From Ulva prolifera (taxonomy: Eukaryota; Chlorophyta; Ulvophyceae; Ulvales; Ulvaceae): a stretch of DNA of 64,000 nt. Position 1 is the first letter of the stretch; every line of letters begins with the position of its first letter. Positions 25,873 to 37,524 of this stretch are shown here, piece by piece. The notes below the pieces were generated by a model. That model was not told where the DNA came from and ran no database searches. It was given only the letters and a program-made list of their open reading frames with translations. The position numbers and the translations under genes are program-made. Location of the stretch: assembly GCA_023078555.1 (NCBI GenBank), contig CM041200.1:2302001-2366000 (forward strand). Direction: 5' to 3'.

Positions 25873-27480
25873 ATGGTTATGTCACTTTCGACTTGCGTAT
25901 CTCCTGCCAGCACTTGCAAGATGCTCCCTCACCGTGTGGCCTCCTGTACACCCCATGCATTCTCCAAGCCTTGTGTGCTGTCGAGCAGCGCTCCGCAACG
26001 TCAGGTGATCGCCAGGGCCCAGGACGAGGTATTTCCCATGTTGATCGCACCTGCATGTTTGAGTTTCGCTTGCCGATCGTTGTGGGCACTTTTTGCGCGT
26101 TGTTTGCTGTCCCGTAACGGCTTTCTGCCTCCGACACGAGCACGCGAATCTTTTCAAAATTGCGTACATCACACAACAAGAACAACTAGCGGTGTATGTT
26201 GTGTACACCATCAAGATCACGAAACATTGCTTACCTGTGCTGTTTGCTCAGGCCCAGAGCTGCTGAGAGCGAAGCTAACACGTGTGCTTTGACCTGCTTG
26301 ACAGGAGTGCACCGTCGTTGAGCCCCGTCCGAGGGAAAGCAGTCACGCTAGTGAAGGATTGATTCATGCACAGCCTCTCTATGCCTGTCTTTCCTGAAGC
26401 GGGTATTGGAAGATGAGGACCTGTGAGACCACGGTCAGCAGGATTGTAGCTGAAGCTGTGACTGACATAAAAAAGATGAACTGCTCCGACCTGCAGTGCA
26501 TTCAGCGTTACTTCAAATAGTGTGCAGGAGACCAAAGAACAAGTTGCTGGCCTCTTGAAGACTGGTGTCCGCGGTGTTGCTTGGAGCATCGATCAAGCGA
26601 CAGATTTGGCGTACAAGATCGCACCTGACACCTGGGAAAAGTCCACAGTGCGCACCGAATTTCTTCTGCTACCCAGTATGGCATCATGCGTACGGTTGGT
26701 GCAGAGCTTTGCATTGTGCACTTTCTCGCGGAATGTGTGAGGGAATCCTGATGGGGACGGGCCGTGTCGTACTGACAGCAGCTTGGTGTTGCAATACTGG
26801 ACACCTGCAGCCGCAATATCGTCACCCAAGCACACGAACAGAAGGGTGTTATTGGTTCGCTGGCATGCATAAGTACTTCACAATGCCCATGGCATCTGAA
26901 ATGCGCTCGTCCATTGTCGGCGATGTAGTGTTTTGTCATGCCTGGACAGAAGTCTGCACGCGCACCGAAACTCGCCATGCTCTGAGCACGGAGACCACAA
27001 TATGAGAGCACTGCAAGAACTGCAAGAGAGCACTGCAAGAAGTCTGGCGTTCTGACAATGTCTCTCTTGTTGCATGGCGTGTCTGGACAATCTCAGGTAG
27101 CACATCTGCAGCATTCGAGACCACAATATGTGGACGTATAACGTGGCCTCTGCTGTGATGCTGGATGCAGGTGCATGTCTGTGGGATGCGGCAATGATAT
27201 ATATTTGCCTGTTCGCAGGTGGCGTTGCTTGTGAAAGTTGCAGCAGCAACACTCATCTTCTCCATAGCGAAGAATGTCCTCTCAGTGCGCCCTCGTCCAT
27301 TTTGCAGATGCAGTGACAGCGCTGTATGGCCTGATAGAGACCCACCTTGACAAAAACTGATTATGCAGTTTGCGTTCACAATTGGAGCCATCGCAGTGCT
27401 GGCCATCATAGCCATCCAAGTCCTGGACTTAGATGTCAACGATATCCTTGATTCTGCTAAGTCTAAGATCAAGAAGTAGA
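25873..27480 (+). CDS. Unrecognised small plastid-targeted protein with two membrane helices
   Basis: I do not recognise the family. The ATG at 25873 opens a Ser/Cys/Pro-rich peptide (MVMSLSTCVSPASTCKMLPH), ending VIARAQDE at a GTATTT donor, typical of a chloroplast transit peptide with an ARA-type cleavage site. Exon 2 after the AG near 26531 reads ETKEQVAGLLKTGVRGVAWS and IDQATDLAYKIAPDTWEK. A later exon (from about 27220) gives VALLVKVAAATLIFSIAKNV. The last (27370-27480) gives FAFTIGAIAVLAIIAIQVLD and ends SAKSKIKK-stop. The phase between the exon ending DTWEK and the first helix does not fit directly, so another exon between 26640 and 27200 is likely. The layout suggests a small thylakoid or envelope protein. 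Confidence 0.6.
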
Positions 27481-27723
27481 CGCCTTCCAGCCTGGGAGTC
27501 CCAGCTTGTATGCCGGGGATGAGATAGCGGGAGCTTCGACAGCAGAGGCTTCATTTTCGTATTTTACATGGCACTGGTCGATGCTCAGGTCACATTTGTA
27601 CAGTTTTTATTACACGAGCCCAGTAACACGGACTGAGTTGTTTGCACCTACACATGCAATCAGCTGTGACTCTGCCATGTAAGCTTGGCATTAAGCTCAA
27701 AAAGCTAGTCGTGATGTGGTTGC

Positions 27724-28251
27724 TTACAACGGACTCCTTGGCCCATACGATCTCTCTAGGTACACCGGGGCCTTCAATTGTGAACTCCAGTCTGATGGGT
27801 ATGTTGGCAGCAATCCCATGCAATCTAATTTGTAAGCTGCAAACGCCAGCTGGCCCAGGTACACCAAACAGTAGAGCAATCGAGGAATCATCACATCCAC
27901 GTCGTTATTGGGTGGTATGGCCTTCGTCACATTCGAGATGGCTTGAATCGGGGAATATACGCAAGAGCTAAGCATCATGATGGAAAACAGCTGCAGGGTA
28001 TTGCCGCTCATGTACAACATAAAACACATCATCCCGACCTGCTTCAGCGGCTCCAAGGCTCTTGATCGCAAAGCCAGCTCTTTGCGAGCAAGCAAGGCTG
28101 AGTCCAGCTTCCCATTCTTCCTGTTGGAATGCGCTTCCTCGATCTCGTTGAAAACACGTTGCTCATAGCCTGGTGGATCCACTACGCCGGACTTCTTTGA
28201 TGAGATAGCCTTGGACGTAAAGTCTAGCTTCCACTTGCTGAACTCGGCCAT
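27724..28251 (-). CDS. EMC4: ER membrane protein complex subunit 4
   Basis: EMC4 (formerly DUF1077) is a core subunit of the ER membrane complex that inserts tail-anchored and multipass proteins. A single exon of 176 codons runs from the ATG at 28251 (MAEFSKWKLDFTSKAIS) to the stop at 27724. Conserved pieces are DPPGYEQRVF, the stretch ALEPLKQVGMMCFMLYMSGN, the pair TLQLFSIMMLSSCVYSPIQA, and LVYLGQLAFAAYKLDCMGLL followed by PTYPSDW. The frame stays open upstream to 28461, but homology begins at this ATG. Being intronless is unusual here, where nearly all other genes have three or more introns. Length (175 residues) fits the family. Confidence 0.92.
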   Translation of the reverse strand: MAEFSKWKLDFTSKAISSKKSGVVDPPGYEQRVFNEIEEAHSNRKNGKLDSALLARKELALRSRALEPLKQVGMMCFMLYMSGNTLQLFSIMMLSSCVYSPIQAISNVTKAIPPNNDVDVMIPRLLYCLVYLGQLAFAAYKLDCMGLLPTYPSDWSSQLKAPVYLERSYGPRSPL

Positions 28252-28567
28252 TGTGCCTGTTCTGCGCTTCGAAATGACTTCCTGGATCTCGACAGCGCGT
28301 CCACGTTGCAATGCAACTCCTCCAGATCGGTAATGATGATGTGAACATACGAGACAGGTGCCGCCAATGGAGACCAGTTTTCGGGTCCCAGGATGCCACA
28401 TACGCTTCGTCAGAAGTGACGCCGATGCCACTCTCACCAGGTCGAACAGAGTGCTCTGCATCTCAGGGACACAACATCAAAGGTGACAGGCACGACGCCG
28501 ACCAAGTAAGATGTAGCGCTGCGCATCCCATACGTAGGTTGATCGTTCGCGGCTGTAGTGTCTGGGC
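28252..28567. promoter_or_regulatory. Shared divergent promoter of EMC4 and SirB
   Basis: Only 316 bases separate the start codons of two divergent genes, so both promoters and 5' leaders must overlap or abut here. No specific motif was recognised. Confidence 0.5.
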
Positions 28568-29226
28568 ATGACGATCGTGAGCAGTGCTGCGCGTCCGCGC
28601 GGGCACCCGCTCCATCGATCACCGCGCGCCTCTGCTAGAACATGGCCTTCGGCGCGGTCGTTGCTGCAAAGCTGGCAGAGTATAGTGAAATTTGAAGATG
28701 CAGGTGCGTCTGACCTGCGATCAGATCGCCAGGTAGGTGTGGTCCTGGTTGATCATGGCAGCAGAAAGGCGTCGGCCAACGAGGCCCTTCAAGACTTCGC
28801 GAGCCTTTTCAAGCGGTACACAAACTACGACATAGTTGAAGTTGCTCATATGGAGCTGGCTGAGCCTACCATCAAAGACGCAATCCAGTCGTGTTATAGC
28901 CAAGAGTGCTCGCATATCGTAGTGGCTCCCTACTTCTTGTCCCCTGGACGACACGTCGTGGAGGACATCCCAAGACTTGTGAGTGAAGTAGCTGAGGAGC
29001 TCGATGGCGTCACAATTGAGATAGCAGATCCCATAGGTGCTTTCCTCATGCCAATCCAAATGCATGATGAAGTAATGATGAAGGGAAGTTCGTGTCCACG
29101 CACTGCAAGCTGTGATCAGCATGCCAGCTGCTTCGTGACAAAAATATTTATGCTGCAGGAATTGATGGGCTCTTGGCCAAACTGATCGACAATAGAGTCA
29201 AGGGAGCCCTTGCGCGATTCAACTAG
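28568..29226 (+). CDS. SIRB: Sirohydrochlorin ferrochelatase, plastid
   Basis: SirB inserts iron into sirohydrochlorin to make siroheme, the cofactor of plastid nitrite and sulfite reductases. Two exons, 28568-29036 and 29159-29226, join in phase 1 into 178 residues. The N-terminus MTIVSSAARPRGHPLHRSPR is Arg/Ser-rich, as expected for a transit peptide. The core reads VGVVLVDHGSRKASANEALQ, where the His is a metal-chelating residue. It is followed by EVAHMELAEPTIKDAIQSCY and the second chelating His in VVAPYFLSPGRHVVEDIPRL. The short second exon supplies GIDGLLAKLIDNRVKGAL before TAG. Order and spacing match plant SirB of the single-domain CbiX type. I see no Cys-rich iron-sulfur tail like the one in land-plant SirB. 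Confidence 0.92.
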
Positions 29227-30166
29227 CACGCTCCAGTGAACAGTCGCTGTGTCTATTGTAGCCGGGCATTGGATTTGAGCATGGGCACATACATGGCCAC
29301 TCACAACATTTTCAGGCTCTAGTGATGTAATACGTGTGTGCTGTTCCCACTATACCAGATAACGGTGTCCGTAGGGATACACATGCTGCCACTGGCGTTC
29401 TCTCGCCAGGTCGTACTGCTGCCCCATGGTTGCCACGGCTGGCTGGAAACGCAGTCCTGATGGGCCTAGGTCTCCATCAGATGACCTCTCGCCGCTCGGT
29501 GGCCACCTGGGTTGAGCTGTGAGCCGCCCTTCCACCCGCCTGGCACCATCTTTCGCCAAGTGTCTCCCCGCCCGCGGTGCTGTGGACGGCTGGTGTTTCT
29601 GGGATCAAAATATTGTGTTTCGGGGGGGAGGGAGTTCCATCATGTGAAGCGCTGGGCCTGTGGCTGCGCGCAGCGATGTAGGGCTGGGTGCTGCTGAGCC
29701 TTCCGGGAGAGGTGCCCAGTGCTGAGGCCCCATGCGACGAAGTTTGCTCAGTGGGAGCCGGTGGCAGTGTGCTTTGACTCCTCTTCTTCGGATCTTTTGT
29801 GCATCCTTGTGGTCCTGCTGGGAGCCGGTAATTGTGCGCACGAGTGTGTGCGTAGGGATTTCTGGACTCGAATTACGTCTGGCAGGGTGTGTATGGTTGT
29901 CAGGCTGGTGTTCAGGCGCGCTGGCGAGAAGGCTGCGGCTCGTGGTCTGGCGGTGAGGGTCGATCTGGGTCAGCGGCCCTCATGATTCTGCCGCTGTGCT
30001 TGCTTGCAATGTCACTGTACGGTGCTGCTATGCTTCCACTGGGTCTATCCACTGGTCTAGACTGATGGCAGACATCACTTTGCATGAGGCTCATACAACT
30101 GGACTAATGGTGAGCACGTCGACATGTACACACACTCTGCCTTCCCATCACGTACTTCAGGTACTC
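29227..30166. other. Convergent intergenic region, nothing supported
   Basis: Between the 3' ends of SirB (plus) and the carrier gene (minus) I find no exon with recognisable similarity. Confidence 0.4.
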
Positions 30167-32283
30167 TCACAGGACCCGAGATGCAATGATCTCGTACACA
30201 TTGAACATCACTACATTGAAAGCAGAGATGCGGAGAAGGTTCGGTACACAGCCTGCAAGTACGGAACCCCGCTCAGTTGTGAACACGGGCAACATCAAGA
30301 CGGTGGCACGTCAAGCAGTGGGAGATCGACACCTTGGTAGAATGAGCTCAGGCCTTCTTTCAGATACATATCCTTGACCGTCGCCAGCATACCCAGGTCA
30401 TAACCCTTCGCCCGATTGACCATGATCCGAGTGCTGACAACATCCGCCGGGCTGCCAATCGCTGTCTGCAGCAAACACGATGTTCAGCAGGCAGTGCAGC
30501 CTGAAGATGGCGGCAACATGAAGAAGGTTGCAAGGTGCTTCCCCGAGCGTAAAGGCATAGTGTGCATGTTGACAACACAGCACCACATTGTAGGTGGCCC
30601 GCACCGCAGTCAAGCCTGCAGTGAGGCCAGCCATGATGTAGAGGAAGGGTCCGTCAGGCACACCCATTGCATGGTACTGTCGCTTGGACACATCATACGA
30701 CACCAGCTCTGCTGCGCTGATGACACTGTTCCTGATGAGGTTTGGAACATATCCCGCGTACAACCCACCTGCAGGAGCGGCAGCCTGAGCACGTGTCCAG
30801 TGGCAGCTGCAGACAGCAGTCCCCAATGCATCAGGCCCCAACGCAGCGCCACCAGCAATATTGGGGAGTCACCTGCGCCTACCCGTACATGCACAAATTG
30901 CTGTATTGTAAGAACAGAAGAAGTGCGACAAACTGTACGCAATGTAAAGCAGACTGCCTCCTAGTGAATTCCGGGAAAGTGGCGTGACGTAGCAAGCAAG
31001 TCCAGCCAAATGCTGCTGGAGGCGACGCTGGTGGCCGCATAGGGGAGAGCGTTGTAACGTCGCTGAGTCCATGTGGAGCGCACCCAGTACTCCTTCTGTC
31101 CTGATGATGTGCCGGTAGACACCGGAAGCAGGGCCGCTGTACAGCCCCGGTGGCGGCGCGTGGGTGCGGGCCTGTGATGCGAAGCTCCGCTTGCCGCCCG
31201 CCGCCGCAGAGCTCTTGGCAACCTGTGCAACGGTCTGGGAGCGGGGGCCTGCAGCTCCTGCGTGAGAGTGGGCGGTGGTGGAGACTGCCTTGCGGGCCTC
31301 GGACGCCTGCGTCCTGACCTTCACCACATCTGTACCGACACCAGGCCACTCAGCTGCAGGCCTGCTGGCAGATGATACGCCTGACAGCGGCAGTGCACAT
31401 GATTGGTGCTCTGTGGGACGTGCTGTGGTCTCGGAACCTGCACGTCCATCGCTAGGGGCATGCAACATGCTCACCTGATGGGTTTGCCAGCGTTATCCCG
31501 ATGGCAGACGTGCAGAGGGCTGCAGCAGCCCGCTCAGTCACATGAGCGGTGTCTCGTGAGGTGGCTGTGAAGCGGTCGAGGATCGATCCGTATAGGCCCA
31601 GCCTGAGTCCAGTGAAGATGAGCTGGCGGTGGATGCCCGCCTCAAGGCCCTGCACGCGCCAGCGTGATCACATGGAGCGTGCTTGCATCACCCACACATT
31701 TCCACGACGGTCTGTGATTGTGTTTGTGTTCTGAGCAACGCGGGCTTGCCCTGCACGGCCGCTTCTGCCCATTCTGCAGTGCCAGTGCTTGGCGGGGGAT
31801 ATTGGACCGGCACCTTAAACAATGCTGGAGCCCCCTCATTGTGGTAGATGTTGAAAATGGTTGTCAGCGGGCCCTTCGGTACTGCGGTGGATCCTGCCTG
31901 TGACTTGTTTAGCAGCTGGAGTCGAACCTGCAAGCAATATGGGCGCACTGCGGAGACTGGAAAGCGCACAAGGGCCGCAAAACTGCCTTCGAACTCGATC
32001 GCACTCCGCCATCGCCAAAGACGCCAGGCTCAAGAGCTCAGAGCTGTGGAGCCGCCGAGATCTCACATGAACCTGGCGTACATGCCAAGTTGTATGCTCG
32101 TGCGTAGCACCGAAGGATGCCTTGGCTGCTTGTGCGCAGTTCGGAAGTTCAACAGTGCACAGTTCGTGCATGTACCTTAGCTGTATCTAGTGGCAGTGTG
32201 ACTGCTTCAGCGATGGACGCAGAGATTCCGCTGACGCCCAGCTGCTTGAGAGTGTCCCAGGTGGTGCTTGGCTGGCTGTTCAT
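30167..32283 (-). CDS. Mitochondrial carrier, plant uncoupling-protein type
   Basis: This SLC25 protein of the inner mitochondrial membrane is closest to plant UCPs, which move protons or C4 dicarboxylates and amino acids. The ATG at 32283 gives MNSQPSTTWDTLKQLGVSGI, then the first carrier signature LPLDTAKVRLQL. Later exons read GLEAGIHRQLIFTGLRLGLY, ANPTDVVKVRTQ (second signature), GYVPNLIRNSVISAAELVSY and GSPADVVSTRIM (third). The last exon, 30252-30167, gives CVPNLLRISAFNVVMFNVYE before TGA. The second matrix loop is enlarged by about 45 residues rich in Ala, Ser and Gln after VRTQASEARK. UCP is preferred over the dicarboxylate carrier because of HRQLIFTGLRLGLY and NxxxxAAELVSYD. Transport substrate is not predictable from sequence. 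Confidence 0.88.
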
Positions 32284-32925
32284 GGCGTCCGAGATTCAAC
32301 CAGTCGTGCGACGCGCAGCCTGCCAATTGCTGCTCATGACGCCATGAGAAAATGTAATCGAGGTATATACAGCGTCAGTGTAAACCACTGCGGCAAACGG
32401 ACGCGCAGATCACCAGCTCCAACGCGATGACAGACCGGGACTTCAAAGATCACTGTTGCAAAAATCACCCCTTTCAGTCATTTGGAGATGGAAAGGCTGG
32501 TGACCACGCGATTTGTGCCCCTCGCTATACGCACGCTGCTCATGCGCGAATTGACGCACAATCGTACGCCTGCGCCAAACTGGTCTCTGCACGCTGACAC
32601 GTGCGCATGCAGCCCACGCCAAAACGCGCCACAACGTCGCGGAGCAGCTCAGCCCCGCGTCCCACCACAAAAATGCGCTGTGGATCCAATCAGGCAGCCT
32701 GTCGACAAGTTCCTGCATCGTGTTGTCGTCCATTCTAGGGCTGCGAGCTGCCGTAGAAGTCCACAAAGCACTTTGCCGTGACCTTTGCAGACTCGGGAGC
32801 CCCAGGCTCGGGCGGCCACACACGGAACGCAGAATCGGCTTATTATGTTGAAAACCTGTCCGGTCGCGAACGGAGTACAAGCCTGGCGAGTTGTGCGTAC
32901 GCGCGTCGGCAGAACAAATAGTGTC
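32284..32925. promoter_or_regulatory. Divergent region between carrier and SDR genes
   Basis: About 640 bases between divergent start codons. An open frame on the minus strand (32443-32880) shows no recognisable motif and is not called. Confidence 0.4.
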
Positions 32926-34482
32926 ATGGCGGAAGCCCTCCCGTCCAAGTTCGAACTAAAGGGGAAAACGGTCTGCGTCACTGGAGCAAGCCGTGGGATT
33001 GGGCTGGAAGTATGTCCTGTGCTCGCGCCTGTTGCGTTCAGCCTTGAGCCCGTGTGATCTCGGCGCGCGTCGAAAGTTCCGCCCGAACCTGAAGCCAATG
33101 CACACGCATTCGTAACACTTCCTCTGTGCAAGTGAGGATGATCGGACGCAAATAATTCCATGTTCGCGGCCGGAAGCCTCAGATGTAGGCTTTCTATGCA
33201 GTTCGCCAAGCAGTTCATTGAGAAGGGCAACCATGTCATCGCAGCGGTGCGAGACCCCGACGCATCTCAAGGCCTGAAGGAGCTGAAAGCCAGCCACGCA
33301 AAAGACCTCACCCTCGTCTCCCTGGATGTGGCAGACACATCAAGCATCTCCTCTTGGGCTGCAAAGATGGCGGAGTCTTTCAGCTCTGTAGACGTGTGCC
33401 CCTCACCTGCACAGGTTCATCTGCATCGGCCCGCACAGGCTCTTCTGGCGCATTCGCCTGTCAGCATCTGAAGCCAGCTGGTGTGGCACAGTGAGCGTCC
33501 GCTGCATGGAGGTCAAATCATTGGTCTCCAAGCACGCAGCCACAGCAACTCAGGTCTCTACAACCGGCAAACAGCATGGCCACATCCAAGGCAACGCAAT
33601 CGGGGTGCTACCTGCAGCTCTACCTGTGCCACTGGCCTGCCCCGGACCGCATCGCACACCTCGACTTCGCCTGATGCACCGCAGGCGTGCCTGACTGCAG
33701 CTGCTGCTTGCAGGTGCTGATCAACAATGCGGGCATGCTGGAGCGGTGCACACTGGAGGATGTGTCAGAGGAGGCGATGATCTCCAGCTACCGCGTCAAC
33801 TGCATGGGCCCGCTCTTCACTGTGCAGGCCCTGCTCAAGCAGAAGCTGTTGCAGCCCGGGGCGCTCATCGCCAACGTCACCTCCCTCGTGCGCCCCTCCC
33901 ATCTCCACCGGCTGCAGCAGCCTGATGGCAGCAACCCCCCTGTAGTGCACGTGCCCGCTCCGTGGAGCCAGCATACCCTCCTCACGACCGCCATCATCGA
34001 AGTCTGGGCTGCTGCGATGCGAGCCGGGCCCGCGTGCTGCACGGGCTACGCTTGCAAGGCAGGCACCGCAACACAAGGTAGACTGCATTGAGGCGCACCG
34101 GGGTGCATCACCAACGCATCCACGCCTGCAAAGGCGACTGAGCTTCACCCAGATATCAGACGGGCACACTCTAGCAGCACGCAGACCGGGGAGGTGGGTG
34201 CAGGTGGCGTCGATCACGGAGAACGAGGGTGGCAACCAGTACGCTTACCGGTGCAGCAAGATCGCGGCCAACATGGCGACCAAGTCGATGTCCATCGACC
34301 TCGCGCCCCGCGGCATCACGAGCACCATCCTGCACCCGGGGTATGTGCGCACCGACATGACCGGCGGCTCCGGCCTCATCGACGTCGACGAGAGCGTCGC
34401 CGGCATGCTCGCCGTGCTCGAGGGCGGCGGCGAGCTCAACGGCCAGTGGTACCACACCTCCGGCCGCCACCTGCCGTGGTGA
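32926..34482 (+). CDS. Short-chain dehydrogenase/reductase, C-factor-like
   Basis: A classical SDR using NAD(P). The ATG at 32926 opens MAEALPSKFELKGKTVCVTG, with the cofactor motif TGASRGIG. Following exons give FAKQFIEKGNHVIAAVRDPD, LVSLDVADTSSISSWA and LINNAGML, the structural NNAG motif. Next come SYRVNCMGPLFTVQALL and the catalytic YRCSK (YxxxK), with a Ser upstream in VASITENEGG. The end reads PRGITSTILHPGYVRTDMTG and LNGQWYHTSGRHLPW before TGA. The R in AAVRDP favours NADPH. The pattern resembles bacterial C-factor/YbbO-type SDRs found widely in algae; the substrate is unknown. The N-terminus shows no clear targeting peptide, so the product may be cytosolic. Confidence 0.87.
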
Positions 34483-34943
34483 CGCGGGCGCGCAGCGGCG
34501 CGTGTGCTCAGGGCAGTGATAGAAATCCGGGTGTCATTGGCATAGATGTGAAAGGTCCGCACTGGGACGGTGGGAGAGAGATTGAGGTGAGCGACGGAGA
34601 CAGCATGTAGCATGGATTGCCAGGGCGTGGGCGGTGTTGTAAGGTATGGGAACATGCTGTGTGACGTCATGCTGCTGCGCAGCCAGGTGTGTCGGACTCA
34701 CAGTGGGCGGTCTGGTCTACATCCAGCTCCCGGGATGATCAGCACATCACATCCTTTGCAAGTTGGGTGGGTGCTGGCTGCCCCATGCGGCCAATTACAT
34801 CATGTACATGCCATGCCCTCATCACTCATATATACTGAAACTCACGTTGCGCAGCTTGCTGATCTCTGATCTCACATCATGCGCATGCTCACATTCCCTC
34901 GACTCCACAACTCCACTGGTCTGCTCACATATACACTCGATCG
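34483..34943. other. Convergent 3' region
   Basis: The 3' flanks of the SDR (plus) and ATP10 (minus) genes; nothing else is recognised. Confidence 0.4.
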
Positions 34944-36188
34944 TCATGAGAAGCTGTCCATCTCCCCGTCCTCATCTTCCCCGCCGCCCTTGCGCTTGTG
35001 AGTCCCCAGGAGCTCCCGCACAGTCCTCAGGAAGCTGTGTGCCTCCTCCTCCACCATCTTGCCACTGGCCTGCCACCTGACACGGCCATCCTCGTCCACA
35101 ACAAACACGTAACCAGTCAGCCGGTTGCTCATGCCGAGCTGGTCCGTAGCCAGCTTCTCATCCCCGAAGAAGTGCACTCGCCTCGCGCTCATCTTGCTGA
35201 AGGCAGTGTGTGTCTTGTTGTATGACTTTGTGGAGTTGAGCAGCATTCCCTTGAACGGCCAAACCTTGCAGATCTGTATGGGCAAGCAGGTGATGGTGGG
35301 CACATGTACTCAAGTTCCGCACATTGCTAGAGCAACAGTTTTCTGCGGTTCAAATGCACTGCGAAGAGGTGGCTTCACGGATACTGCAATAGTGTGCCTC
35401 AGAGCAAGTCCATGGACCAACTGTGCCTCATGTGAGCGATCGCAGTTGTAGCAATCACAGCTGCGATGGCGTCTGAAGATCAACACATTTTGCAGAATAG
35501 CCCCACTCTACGTGAAGGCGTGGCTTGAGACAGAGCTTGGCAGGTGACGCACCGCAAGATCACAAACATTAAGCTCCACCAGCTCGACATCAGCATGTTC
35601 TTGAAAGCTCTCAGTGATGACGTTCCGCCACTCAGACAGGAACATCTCAGCAGAGGCACGATATGACGCTAGCACTATCCTGGCGTGGATTCCAGGCAGA
35701 GGCTTGCTGAAATCCTCGTCCGCGTTGGCATGTGACGACACTTGCATGGCTGGCCATTGTTTGCTTTCCAGCACAGGTATACTGTGGGTACTGCTGAAAC
35801 CTTTGAGCTTACCGCTGGAATCGTTGACATTCCTGAGGTCAGTGCTATCCTACATACATACATCTAAGTTCGCCAGTTGCCCTTTGCAGCTCCCCATGCA
35901 ACCTGTAATACACCCCCCCCCCCCCTGTGACAGCAGGTTGCGGACGACACGCACCACAATTCGCCATCGGTTTGGCTTCTGCTTGCCGGATGTTTTTGGC
36001 GAATCGGCACCCGCCTGTGGAGGCGTCGAAGGGACAGAGGTATGCCTTCCGGGGATGACGCCATTTGCTTGTGTGTGAGCAGCGAGGACAGGTGCAGCGC
36101 AGCCTTGCTGTAAACTATTTAGATGTGTGCAAGTCTGAGCGCAAGCTCCGTACGACTGAACACATGTGGACAGAATTGCGCGACGCAT
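34944..36188 (-). CDS. ATP10: ATP10-like mitochondrial ATP synthase assembly factor
   Basis: ATP10 is needed for assembly of the Fo sector of mitochondrial ATP synthase. Exon 1 from the ATG at 36188 (MRRAILSTCVQSYGACAQTC) is Arg-rich and lacks acids early on, like a mitochondrial presequence. A later exon (to 35508) reads PGIHARIVLASYRASAEMFL followed by SEWRNVITESFQEHADVELV, the family's core. The last exon gives VHFFGDEKLATDQLGMSNRL and the signature LTGYVFVVDEDGRVRWQASG before a charged tail EDEDGEMDSFS. The exon 1 to exon 2 junction passes a 13-base C/G homopolymer at 35913-35925, and I could not fix the exact splice site. Confidence 0.82.
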
Positions 36189-37045
36189 ATTTTAGTCCAG
36201 GCCGGAGCGATAGATCTTCTGCCAGGCGGATAGATCTTCTGACACACAAGCCAGAACTCGTGCCGCCAAAAGCTACCAGTATTGTGTTGTCTCAAGTCAG
36301 AGGAAGTACATATTGCTTGGCAAGCAGTAGCACGCGTCAACAGCGTTCAAACCCCGCGCTTGCAAGTTGGCAACGCAACGGATACAACGGACTGCTCCAG
36401 CGCTAGATCCATACACATCACATTTGAGTCTGCAACGGTTTCTGTCAGTGCATGTGATCGTGACCACTTCCTGGCCGTGCATTCAGCTTCGGCTCATCTG
36501 CTGATCACAACATGTGGCGCAGAGGCCCGATGACTTCGGCGCGGCGGGCTGCAGCTGTTGGCTGGCATGCACACAGTGCATGGAGCTACAGTCCCTCCGC
36601 CCCCCCCCCGCCCCCACCCAGCCAGACAATTTCATCAAGGCCATCACCACGGCTGACTCGTGGCAAATTGAGAGATCACCGGCACCTTTGCCAGAGCTGG
36701 CCATGGTACGTGGCACACCCGCTGGCGGTACTGCCACCATCCAGCTGCAAATGTATTTATACTGGCACGTCAGCAGTGACGCGCGTTTGCACCTCCCGCA
36801 TGTGGTCGGAGGCGGGCCACGGCTGTGTTCTGTAGACAGCAGCCGGCACGTCATGACTGCACACATACATGTGCGGCCACCTGCCGCCAAACCAAAGGGC
36901 GGCTGCGGGCCTCGCCACACTCAAACTCTTCTGCGTTGCTTCATATCCGACCTGCCTTTTGGCCTCCGGACACCGGGCAGAGTCCGGGAGGCGTTCGAGC
37001 ACCGTGCACGTCAACAAATGCGCTGTACACATGTGTGGCATGCGC
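36189..37045. other. Intergenic region upstream of ATP10, no gene supported
   Basis: A direct repeat GATAGATCTTCTG occurs at about 36208 and 36230. A long plus-strand open frame (36514-37359) runs through low-complexity Pro-rich sequence and on into repeat copies, so it is not called. Confidence 0.4.
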
Positions 37046-37264
37046 GTGTGACAAGGACAAAGTCAGAGCGGCAGGGCGCATCGCAGGCGACGCAAACACG
37101 CACAACACAAACGAAAGGCGACCCCATCTCCCAGCATCTCCACTGCAGGCGAGCCAAAAACGCAGCAGGAAACCAGCCCGCAAGCTACATCCATCCCACA
37201 TCTCCCCTGGCACATCTCCACATGCACCTCCCCGTGCGCCCCCCCCTGTGTCCTTGCGACACAC
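37046..37264. repeat. Dispersed element copy with inverted heads
   Basis: The left head reads GTGTGACAAGGACAAAGTCA. The right end on the minus strand reads GTGTCGCAAGGACACAG. The interior is CA- and CCC-rich. This is a degenerate relative of the 1431-1776 element. Confidence 0.5.
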
Positions 37265-37487
37265 ACCCTGGGGCTGGGAGCTCCCGGAACAACCGCTTCA
37301 CACGACTGCCGGGTTGCAACAGCGCCAAACGGGCTCACGCAGCAGCAGCCCCATGCTGAGGCACCCCCGTGCCCCTTGCCAGGCACCAACTCGCTGTGTG
37401 GGCTCCCAGTCCTCAAGCTCGAATCCCACGCCGGTGCCTCCTGCCCCAGACCCACGCCCCCACTGCCCCACCCCCCACACATGCGCA

Positions 37488-37524
37488 CGCTGTCTGCCTT
37501 GCTCGCTTTCTCCTTGTACCGCAT
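37488..37524 (-). repeat. Head fragment of dispersed element
   Basis: On the minus strand it reads GGTACAAGGAGAAAGCGAGC and then AAGGCAGACAGC, matching the left head of the copy at 38362. Confidence 0.5.

Noticed and set aside
32443-32880. 145-codon minus-strand open frame in the carrier/SDR divergent region
   Set aside because: No recognisable domain and it sits where both promoters are expected.
36340-36375. GTTCAAACCCC-like sequence reminiscent of a tRNA T-loop
   Set aside because: No acceptor-stem pairing or A-box could be found around it, so no tRNA is called.
36514-37359. 281-codon plus-strand open frame
   Set aside because: It runs through Pro/Arg-rich low-complexity sequence and into a dispersed repeat copy, has no recognisable domain, and no splice or start context supports it.
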